Positions 41,181 through 51,083 of a stretch of DNA of 64,000 nucleotides are shown piece after piece (the stretch's first letter is position 1; every line of letters starts with the position of its first letter). Position numbers and translations under genes: made by a program. The notes beneath the pieces were generated by a model that saw only the letters and a list, made by a program, of their open reading frames with translations, had not been told where the DNA came from and ran no database searches. The stretch is from Microglena sp. YARC (Eukaryota > Chlorophyta > Chlorophyceae > Chlamydomonadales > Chlamydomonadaceae). The stretch covers positions 40,114,756 through 40,178,755 of the forward strand of contig CM039463.1 in the NCBI GenBank assembly GCA_022414725.1. The letters run 5' to 3'.

Positions 41181-41243
41181 AGGGGTGACACGAGGTGGGG
41201 GGCCTACGAATTAGACCTGGACTCGGCATGATAGGGTTTCAAA
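41171..41243 (+). repeat. Left terminal inverted repeat
   Basis: Begins ACCAGAGGGGAGGGGTGAC and ends ATAGGGTTTCAAA. Complement of 45956-46028 over 73 bp without mismatch. Divergent on the inner side. Confidence 0.9.
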
Positions 41244-41629
41244 GGGTGAGGTACCTGTCGGAACAGCTTCTCGCGAGCTTCAATTTTCCGAGCTTGCAAA
41301 CAAAACTTCGTCGCTTTCGACTTGCTCCCCCCAGAAACTCATTTCCCGGCCTTCTGATCCTCCTAGGTTTCGGTATGAAAGTGGCCAGCCAACGCGTATC
41401 GGCTCATGGTGCTTCGCGCCGTTACTTGCCGTTGCGCAAATACTGCGTAGGCTGTAGGCAGGAGCCTCATGCGCCCCTCATTTGATTTGTTTGGTTAGAT
41501 AGCGCCATTTCTTCACAGGCGAGTCTTCGCGCAGGGGTGGGTGGGTTTCCCAGGTAGACGAGGCAGCCTCACCAAGGCAGGGCTGAGGATCATCGCCAGA
41601 CATGGGCCTGGCTTGCTTCTTGTACCCTC

Positions 41630-41656
41630 CCCCCCCCCCCCCCCCCCCCCCCCCCT
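41630..41656. repeat. Poly-C run
   Basis: Run of about 25 C residues with one T, inside the candidate transposon. Length may be unreliable in the assembly. Confidence 0.9.
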
Positions 41657-42523
41657 CCCCAACCCATTCACTCGGTGATTCAGGCAGCTAGCTGTCTCAC
41701 AGTTGGAGGGGATCTCAAATCAGGGTGGCAAGCGAGGACTCAATCAAGGCAAGGAGGGAGGGAAAGAGAAAGGGGGTAGTGGTTACACCATTGTTTTAGA
41801 CCAAATGAGGCATTGTTCTCTCCCCATTATTATGGATCCCTTGCTTCGCTGGTGGTTTAGTTTATTTTGTTTCCTGGTGCTGACTTAGTTTGTCTGGGAT
41901 TTAAATTGAAAAGCTGTCAAACAAACAGATATGCACACAAAAACAATGCCATTATCATCAATTGGGTACTTCAATCAGAAAGGTGCGTCATCGCGCTTGT
42001 GCCTGGGCAAAATACTCATATTCCAGAGGGCCACCTACACGTATCTCACATTTTAGAGATAAATTTCGTGTTTTCAGGTGTTTTCAGAACTAGTCCCCTA
42101 ATCCCGCACATACTGAAATGTGTGGTAAATCCAGTCTACCATAGCTTGTAACTAGTGCCACCACCAGGTCTTGAAAGATGTCATTGGATGCAATAAGGAG
42201 ACTCATTTCGGGACACATTATATCGCAAATGATCGCATCGACATGTGCCATCTCATCACATGTCCGTGATGTAAACACAATTTATTTTTGGGGCCACACG
42301 TTGCAGCTTGTAGGCAGCTCCCCCCTTCCTTTCTTTTGGCAGTATCTGGAGCTAGTTAGCGAGCACCACATTTTGAGTGGCCTTGCTAGCAGCCGACTTG
42401 GCACATGCCAGCATATCCGAGTATTGTTAAGTCAAACACATTTTCAAAAGGGCTTGAAGTACCCTGAACCCCACCATCACCATCCCTTGATCATCATCAG
42501 TTCATCACCACAACCATCATCAC

Positions 42524-44735
42524 CTAGCACTTCCGTGCAGCTCCCTTGTGGGCCGTGCACGTGTAGCCAACAGCGTCCTTGCGCGCCTGGTTACAACACT
42601 TGTAACACAGGCGACAGGCCCTGCTTCCGTCCCTGGAGACTGCGCCATCGTATGGGCAGTTTAAACACAACGCACATACGTACGCTGCCTTCTTGGGTTG
42701 TGGTGCTGTCACAACATCTGGCGCCAAGTGTTCTGCATCTTGTGGCCCTGCAGCATGGGCATCAGGTCGTTGCACACGCTCTGCATCTGGCAGCTGCACA
42801 AGCGGGGAATGTAGTAGCTCCACAACCGCTGAGGGGGCTGTCGACGGATCCACTTGCACAACTAAGCTTGGACCCCTGGGTTGGACCGGACTTTTCACGC
42901 AATGTGACTCTATTCGCTGCTTTAGTCTCCGCCCCACAAAGGGCAAGGAGCTCGTATGCCATGCAGTGCAGAAAGCGTTGGACAAAACAGCCTTGCAGCT
43001 CCCTAAGCACATCCATCCTCTTTAATGGGCAGTCGCTGATGCCGGGGGGGAAGGAAAGATTTCGCCACATCGTGTGCCATGCCTCCCACAAACTGTCTGA
43101 GGACTCCAAGCCATGCTCCCATACCTGCATCACTTGTGAACGCTCAGACAGCAAGGAGGAAAGAGAAACCATGGCAACAAGCTCCCCATGCATGATGGTG
43201 GAAAAAATGCCGACGCATGGCTTGGCATGGTACAGTGGGATCTTGGCACTTGTGCTAGCTTGGTTGCTAGGTTCTGCGCCGCCATGTCGCTTATCAAAGC
43301 ATTCTTGGGACAAGCCCACCACTTGGTGGTTGGTATCAACCAGCTCCGCTGCAAGTAGCCGCATAGGCGAACCTTGGCTACCTGCTCCTGTCAACTTCTT
43401 GGCAGCCCAACCAGCAATGTAGTTCAAGGACGTGGTGTTTAGCTCCATCTTCTTCTCTTGGGGTACCACAACTTCCTTGTCTGCCTTTTTCCGGGCTAGG
43501 GGCAGAATTCTCATAGTGAACATGTAACTTCGACGCAATCCATGAAAGATAACACCTGCCAAGGCTCGCTCGATTGCTTGAAGTTCTGTAGCAGGCGCAC
43601 GTGACGGGAGAAGGAAGCTTAGGAAGTTATCATATTCCCGGCTGACACGCTCATCCACGTAACATAGATCCCAACACTTCCTTAAGGGCTCTGTTTGACT
43701 CTGACGGTCTGCCACCTGCTGCCCCAGACAAGTGGAGAGGAGCCCGTTTACATAAGCGGCGTATCTCCCGATACCCACTAGGTGCTCTGGTGTGGTGGAC
43801 GACAATAGAGCCGTAAGCGCGGGGCTCTCGTCTGCATGCTCCTTCAAGAAGCTGTATGCCACGTACGAGTGCACCTTAGCTCCTAGCTCCTTCAAGGAGC
43901 TAAAATCTGGCGATACAGGTATGATGGGGGAAGCCTCAGCAATGTTAACCTCGGCTAGGGCACCTGATGGGTGCCTTGAGGCCAACGCTCCCAATGACCA
44001 GACATGTGTGGGTGTGTTCACGCCTTGCAAGTGTTGCATCGGTGGCATCACGTTCACCACTGTGCTTGATTTAGATGGAGGATGTTCAGCAGACCTAGGG
44101 GGTACGGTAGTAGTTGATGCCTTGCCAAGAGTGTCACTTAAAACACTTGGGCCTCCTGATAACGGTGGATGAAGAGCTAGTGCACCCAACTGCTCCCTAC
44201 CCTGCATCTCAGAAAATGATTTTTTAACATCATCATAGGAGAGCTTGTTACGCTGTGGCAGCATGTTTGTAGCATGCTTGATACCCGCCATTGATCGTTG
44301 CTTCGTGATTGTGTTCCCAGCTTCCTTTGCGTTGGGGGCTTTGTTGGCCCCTTGGTTGCGTTGCTCACTAAAGCTGTTTTCAACTTTATTTGAAGTAAAA
44401 CTGGGGCCTGGGAAGCTAACACCAAGCATGTGAATGCCCAGCCATTCCACGACAAGGCAAGCTCCGTTGCATAGAAACAAAGCATCTTGGAACATTTGCG
44501 GGCTAATGAAGAGGGCTCCTGCACCCACACCCGTAATACCGCGCCTCCTGGCCTCAGCTTGAACAATCTCATTCCACGATTGCAAGACCTGGCCTATAAG
44601 CCGCAAATCTGACACCTCTTGGCTATTGGCAATCAGCCTGCGGTGCATCACCGTTGAATGTATGGCATAGAATATGCGGCAATACCACCGTAGCTCCAAC
44701 CTCTGACATATGTCCTCAGATATTTCCAACCTCAT
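42524..44735 (-). CDS. P-element/THAP9-like transposase, C-terminal frame shifted
   Basis: Main open frame 44735-42762 on the minus strand (657 codons). Around residues 85-130 it has a hydrophobic stretch followed by KVENSFSEQRNQGANKAPNA, which matches the ENxFSxxRxxGxN-type motif of P-element and THAP9-like transposases. Near residue 460 is LNYIAGWAAKKL, like the YIAG(Y/W)xA(R/K)KL motif seen in the same group. A long low-complexity Ser/Pro/Thr linker lies between. No N-terminal THAP zinc finger is present; an upstream exon may supply it. In the last ~100 codons a different minus-strand frame (to 42524) carries a Cys-rich tail with CxxCxxC spacing that looks more like the genuine C-terminus, suggesting a frameshift, an assembly indel or a missed intron. 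Overlapping plus-strand frames are shadows. Superfamily assignment is by motif memory only. Confidence 0.6.
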
Positions 44736-45023
44736 GTATTATTTAACCAACCATTTCAAACCTCACTCACTTCTAGTTCATCAGATATCTCCAACCTCTG
44801 ACATCTTTCATCAGATATTTCCAACCATATTTTAGCACAATGTGTTGGTCACATCTTTCAAACCTAGTAACCTACAGATGGAGTGTAGCATAAAAATTGC
44901 ATTGCTATGCTGGTGTTGCATACTCATCAGTGGGAATAGCTTGCAGTCTTTGCCGATCATAGCAAGATCACATTGCATCGCATTGCATTCCACTTGTCAC
45001 CAATAAATTGTTCAGAAACTTAC
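44736..45023 (-). other. Probable intron/leader of transposase gene
   Basis: AT-rich sequence with three repeats of a TCAGATATNTCCAACCTCTG-like word (44700-44830). On the minus strand it begins with a strong donor GTAAGT at 45023-45018, consistent with an intron leading into the transposase frame. The matching acceptor is not resolved. Confidence 0.35.
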
Positions 45024-45196
45024 CTCGCACAGCATTTGGCCCATCAGGCGTCAAGTTGCTAGGCAGTGGAAAATCCCCAAGGCTTGCACTGGTTAGAGGC
45101 AGCGGGGCAATACTCTCATCCTTAGAAGGCCTTGCTGAGGGTAATAACTTCGAGGCTGCTCTCTTTTCTCTTTTAGTTGCAGCATATCTAAGCGAA
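45024..45196 (-). CDS. Candidate upstream exon of transposase gene
   Basis: On the minus strand, an open stretch of about 57 codons, basic at its start (TKREKRAASK) and then Pro/Leu/Ser-rich, ending exactly at a consensus donor (GCGAG then GTAAGT). It lies inside the inverted-repeat boundaries and upstream of the transposase frame. Its own 5' boundary (start codon or acceptor) is not evident. No domain recognised. Confidence 0.35.
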
Positions 45197-45955
45197 GCGT
45201 TTTTTTTTTTAATTTACTAGCTAATTTGCATTTTTTCAGTTGCTGCCTTTTTTCTTCGCTAACCAAGATGGCAGACTACAGCGGAGCCACCTACAACATG
45301 GAGGGGGTGAAGTGGTGAACAGGCTGAGTTGGTGATGTATATGAAAGATACAAGGTGGTATAACAAAAGGTAGGAAGGACAGGGGTTGATAAGAAAGGCC
45401 AGGCAGCAAACTAGAGGCCCCTGAAGCATGGAGGCAGGACTGGACAGGGGCAGGTAATGAGGCAGAGGGACATGTGGGTACTAGTAACTCAGCCCCGGCC
45501 CAGCCAAGAGCCCGGCGAACAGATATCCGGGCATCCAAATCTCTGCGCTTGGCATAACAACGCCAGAATGAGCAAGTGGCGTTCCAAGCTCGGGGTCCAT
45601 GCAGCGCAATCGCCCGGGACTTCCAGCGCATCTTCAGAGCAGGCAATTGAAACCGAACGGCAAAACAATCTGACAGATTTCCCTCCCCCCTTTACAAGCT
45701 AGATCTCAGGCGCCGGTGGTCCCATTCGAGAGTTAAAAACAGTTTCGCGCATCGCAGAAAAAACTCGGCGATCAGCTTGTCTAACGTCATTTCACCTGAG
45801 GACACCGAAGTAGCCTGAGGTGACTCCGCGGGGATTGGGATTCCGAGGTCCACCCTTTGCGCAGTTTCCCAAAAGTGATGGTTGATCCTAGAAAAATTGC
45901 GGTCTGACTAAACGGAAATCCGAAGGTTCTTAGCAGAGGGTTGCCCTTTCAGGGA
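45197..45955. other. Transposon interior without assigned gene
   Basis: Contains a minus-strand frame (45236-45646) of mixed composition with no recognisable motif. It could hold the 5' end or promoter of the transposase gene, but I cannot show it. Confidence 0.4.
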
Positions 45956-46028
45956 TTTGAAACCCTATCATGCCGAGTCCAGGTCTAATTCGTAGGCCCC
46001 CCACCTCGTGTCACCCCTCCCCTCTGGT
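45956..46028 (-). repeat. Right terminal inverted repeat
   Basis: Perfect inverse complement of 41171-41243, ending CCCCTCTGGT at the outer edge. Confidence 0.9.
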
Positions 46029-46915
46029 CGCAACCCTGGTCGTAATCCAGCCCCCTCCGGTTCGAAAGTGACCTACTCAACTTCCTTGTCCCTTCTTGCT
46101 ACCACCACCATTCACAGATCTTAACTCCTTGTCGATTCCTCATCAAGCTGCCAGTGCGCAATTAGATCCGTCGCATTGATTTATTACCTTGCCACTAGGC
46201 ACACTGTGCATGTTCCGGGGGCGCGCACTTTCGCGAGCCATGTGTGATGCCACTATTAAGCCAATGCAATGATTTCAATAGGACATATACAGGAATGCTC
46301 ATCCTGAATGATTAAATGGTGAGTAAAGCTTGTTCCCCCCCACCCCAGCAGGCCCAGGGTACCCCGGGGTGCCCCCCACTTCGTTATTGCTGGACCAATG
46401 ACTAAGGCAATCTGTGCCACGTGGTCAGTATAATATGCAAATGCGCACATTCGCGAAGGTTAGATGCGACGAGAGCAACAGTTTAATGCAGCTTCTGCTT
46501 CTAGATTGCATGCTGTAGTTTGTCAAACTGGCTAGTCACGAGCTCCCTGCCAGCAGTGCCACTTACGCCTGTCCTCGCGCAACTTGCACCTGGCCATTCC
46601 GCTCGATTTCTCCATATCAAGATTTTGAATGATGCATCGCTTTGTTACACTCGCTTGCCCATGCTATTCGCACTCTCGCTACTTATACTGCACCTGCCCA
46701 GCCCTAGCGCAGCCCTAGCCCAGCCCTGCACCTGCGCTCCCAAGGGCTCTTCGTCCTAGCCGCGAAGCCATGCTCGCTGCGACAAATTGTGCACCTCTAT
46801 CGATGCGCTCTTCGCGATTTATTCTCCACGAGCGGCTTTAAAACCATCATCCTGGCACAGATTTATAGTGCAGGAAGTTCGACCTCATTCTCATCTGTTG
46901 TGCCCAGATTAGAGG
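46029..46915 (+). promoter_or_regulatory. 5' flank of the M11 gene
   Basis: No gene recognised. A GC-rich palindromic patch lies at about 46355-46375 (GGGTACCCCGGGGTGCCC). The sequence just before the start codon includes an AT-rich CTTTAAAACC about 80 bp upstream, a possible weak TATA-like element. Promoter location is inferred only from position. Confidence 0.3.
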
Positions 46916-47051
46916 ATGCGAGGGTCGGCCGCCTGGAAGATCAAGAACATCACCTCCCTCCTCCTTGTGACGTTGTTACTCCTCGCTCCAAGAGGACAGT
47001 GTCAGCTAGCAGACCAGCAGCAGCAGCAGCAGCATTGGACAACACTAGAAG
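46916..47051 (+). CDS. M11 gene exon 1: signal peptide
   Basis: Start ATG followed by a basic/polar n-region, a hydrophobic core SLLLVTLLLL and a likely cleavage region near PRGQC. A run of six Gln follows. Ends after 45 codons plus one base at donor GTCAGT. The phase fits exon 2 exactly. The upstream frame gives no longer start with a better signal peptide. Confidence 0.75.
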
Positions 47052-50000
47052 GTCAGTATTCTTCTCCTTGTGATGGGTGCACTACACACACTACTATACA
47101 TGGTGTAGGAGCGTTCATGATGGTGACTGGGGTAGCCACCCAGGCTGACCTAAAAACTGAAACAGTGGCTAACCTAAGAACATACACGGTGGCTAACAAA
47201 ACGGATTTAGGGCTTTGTCTCATCCGCACTCACTGTCACACATCATTCATTAATACATTCATTCATATATACGTACATGCATACATCCTCCAATACTCAA
47301 ACTACACTCAAGTGCATCTCTACACGCATGCAGCAACAAGTAAATAAATAGTACGCCTCATTATGAGGCGTGCAGTTGAGGGGGACAGCCCGTTTGCTTG
47401 CACTGGGGCCAACCACACGCATGCCACAACATGGCTCACACGTTTCCGCATACATGTTTTCAACATTTCCACAACTTGTTTGCGGAGCCCCCTCTTCAAG
47501 GGGGTGGGAGCCCCCAAGGTCACCCCGTTGCCTGTCTGTGCGAGTGACCGTCTGACCGAGACGAAGCCTGACACGTCAGCCAACGGTCTCGTAACTAACT
47601 CGCTACCATTGCCCCCTGTCGCTCCGTTGCGAGCCCTCTTCGTCATTTTTTAGCGCTGATTGTGACGCTGCATATAACTTGTTCACATGCTTTCAACGTT
47701 TTCACAACGTTTTCACACACATGCTTGCAACGTTTTCACACCTTGTTCACAAAGTTTTTACACACATGCTTTCAATATTTTCACAACTTCTTCACAACGT
47801 TTTCAAACACATGTTTTCAACGTTTTCACACGCATGCTTTCAATGTTTTCACACACATGCTTTCAACATTTTCACAACGTTTTCACACACATGTTTCAAC
47901 CTCCCCAGGTGTGCTGCTCATCACTGTCAAGGAGTTCGCAGGTCAAGATGTGAGTGCTGTGCATGATGCAAGTGACTACGTGCTGCGAACGCCATCAGGC
48001 GCCATGCATCGTCTTGTGTTCCAGGAGAGGGGGCAGCCACCTGCGAGCTGGAGCTCTGGTACTGCATTGCAAGTACATGGGGTGCAGGTACATGGGGTGC
48101 AGGTACATGGGGTGCAGGTACATGGGGTGCAGGTAGGGCTGTAGGGGAGCCAGGACAAGGAGGGGTAGGGGCCAGGGTCAGGAGGGGGACAGGAGGGAGA
48201 CCAGGAGGGGGGCCATGAGTGGGAGATGGAGGGGGACCAGGAGGGGGGGCCAGGAGGGCGGCCATGATGGGGAGATGGAGGGGGGCCAGGAGGGAGACCA
48301 GGAGGGGGGCCAGGAGGGGGAGATGGTGGGGGACCAGGAGGGGGGGTTCAGGAGGGTGGCCAGGACGGGAGATGGAGGGGTACCAGGAGGGCGGCTAGGA
48401 GGGGGACCAGGAGGGGGACTGGGGGCAGAGCAGGGATTTTTGTTTTTGGCTTTTCTGAGCAGCTTCTAGTCTCCCGAAGCTAGCGACTGTGCTGCATCCA
48501 AATAGCTCAGCAGTACTGGACAGCTGATTGTGTCAGCTTCAAAGTGCCCTAGGTTGCGTTACGTTTGGCTGAATAGACTCTCAGGGGAGCTGCCTAAACA
48601 CATGTTAACGCTCATGTTGGTATACTTCTTATTTGCAATGTCTGCTCATGGCACCCTTAAGTCGAATCCTGATGCTGTTGCTGGTACGTGAAAAGGGAAG
48701 CTATGAGATTGAAGGGGGTGAAGGTAGCCGGTACACAAGGATAGAAGCTAAACAAGCTCTACATTTATTTAAAAAATAAAAAAGCAGGCATTGTTAACTA
48801 GAGGCATGAAGAATAGACCGAGCAATTTTAATTGGTTGAGACAAGTCGCGCAAAAGGCATTCAGATTCTGCAGCTCTGATCATTTCCTTCAATTCAGCAG
48901 AGTATTGATCGAGGGTAGGGAGTGCAGTTGAATGTGTGTACATATGTATGTATGTATGTTCCAGTCCAGGGGTAGGCCATATAGGCTAAAGGGACTTGCC
49001 CAACCGTGATAGGAAGGGCTTGAAAAAAAAGCATTGATGAACTGAACCCCAGGTTGAATGTATGCCAACAAGCTTGTCAAATCTCTGCTTCTAATCTCCT
49101 TATGAAGATGGGTGATCGCATCACGTACAAGACACACGGAGATACTCACACTCCCCACCACCATCACCACTTTTCCGGCAACGTTTTACCTTACCTACCA
49201 CCATGGCAACAAATCAGTCCCACACCACGCACCAAACACACTCACACTCACCCCCTTTCCCCCTCCTCCCGCTTTTCCGGCAGCCTGTTGCTTCAACTAC
49301 AACGATATCAACCAATGGTGCCAATCAGTCACACACCACACACACACTCACACTCGCCCCCCTTCCCCCCCCCTCCCACTTTTCCGGCAGCCTGTTACTT
49401 CAACTACAACCATGGCAACCAATATGGCCAATGAGTCCAAGGCGCGGCGTAAGCTGATGCAAACTGATCTCAGCCGCCCTGATACATTGATGGGGCGCCG
49501 CCATCTGAGAAGCAAGAGCGCTCCTTCTAGAAGCTTCTGCTCAGTAGCTGTCAAATCCTACCATCGAGTGTGGACCCAGCCGGCTAGACACACTAGAGAA
49601 GAAGAAAGCCTTTCTGATATCCAGGATCCAGCTAGTGCTAGCATGGCTGCCACTGCGGACACCTCAGACTCTGGCAATAGTGTCAGCCCTTTAGATATCC
49701 AGGATCCAGCTAGTGCTAACATGGCCGCCACTGCGGACACCTCAGACTCTGGCAAAAGTGTCAGCCCTTTAGATACTCAAGATACAGCTAGTGCTAGCAT
49801 GGCCGCCACTGCCAACACCTCAGACTCTGTCAATAGTGTCAGCCCTTTAGGTACTCAAGATACAGCTAGTGCTAACATGGCCGCCACTGCGGACACCTCA
49901 GACTCTGGCAATAGTGTCAGCCCTTTAGATATCCAGGATCCAGCTAGTGCTAGCATGGTCACCACTGCAGACACCTCGGACTCTGGCAATAGTGTCAGCC

Positions 50001-51018
50001 ATTTAGATATCCAGGATCCAGCTAGTGCTAACATGGTCGCCACTGCGGACACCTCAGACTCTGGCAATAGTGTCAGCCCTTTAGATACTCAAGATACAGC
50101 TAGTGCTAGCATGGCCGCCACTGCGGACACCTCAGACTCTGGCAATAGTGTCAGCCTTTTAGATATCCAGGATCCAGCTAGTGCTAGCATGGCCACCACT
50201 GCGGACACCTCAGACTCTGGCAATAGTGTCAGCCCTTTAGATATCCAGGATCCAGCTAGTGCTAGCATGGCCACCACTGCGGACACCTCGGACTCTGGCA
50301 ATAGTGTCAGCCATTTAGATGCCCAGGATGTAGCACGTAGCATGGCTGCCACCGCCGACACCTCGGACTCTGGCAACAGTTTACGCCCATCAGGTGAAGT
50401 GATCACACAAAGCACGGTGAACTCCATACCCGAGGACTTTCACTTAGTCACCAGCGTTGGGGTTGCAAGTACGCAACCTTTTGTTGGACCGCGCCCCATT
50501 GTCGATCTCATATCAACAGTGGTGTTCATAGTGGACATGTGCGGCCAGGGAGGGGGTCCCGCTGCCTCTCAACAGGAGGTCCGAGATCTGCTTTTTGATG
50601 CCCCAGATCTCAACCTTGGCGACTACTTCCGCACCTGTTCCCGTGGTATTGCCAAATTAGGACCTGACTCCACGCTTGTGCTGGGCCCGATCCGAATGCC
50701 CTGCAGTGGGACAAGCCAGGGGTACTTCTGGAGCACGAACTCGTGCGAGACCGATGACTATTATGGATGGCAGTTCTGGTTGGAAGATTGGGCGGCGCGA
50801 CAGGTGTGTGTGTTTGTGTGAGTATAAGAGAGAGAGTGTGTGTTTTGTGTGTGTGTGTAAGAGAGAGTGTAATAGTTTGTTTTTGTGAGTGTAAGAGTGT
50901 GTGTGTGTGTGGAGGGGGGGGGGGGCGGGGGGGGAGTGTTTGTGAGAGAGATAGAGAGTGTGTGAGTGTAAGTGTGTGCATGAGTGTGACAGAGAGTGTG
51001 CGAGGGCGTGAGAGGGAG

Positions 51019-51083
<65 letters not shown>

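Larger units (their letters stand above)
41171..46028 (-). mobile_element. Candidate P-like DNA transposon, 73-bp TIRs
   Basis: 41171-41243 is a perfect 73-bp inverted match to 45956-46028, and the interval contains a transposase-like gene on the minus strand (42524-44735) plus a possible upstream exon. Both outer edges are followed by the tetranucleotide CGCA, which could be a short target duplication, but the exact ends are uncertain because the left edge also sits in a perfect hairpin (41157-41180). The element is about 4.86 kb. Classical P elements have 31-bp TIRs and 8-bp duplications, so this would be a variant or a related superfamily. Confidence 0.65.

Noticed and set aside
40988..41485. 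Overlapping frames with Pro/Gln repeats near 41.1 kb
   Set aside because: They follow short direct repeats and the transposon inverted repeat, change frame at each, and match no family.
42178..43422. 414-codon plus-strand open frame
   Set aside because: Antisense shadow of the transposase-like gene; the minus strand carries the recognisable motifs.
48215..48469. Gly/Arg-rich open frame in intron 2
   Set aside because: Low-complexity translation of the G-rich minisatellite; lies between well-phased exons.
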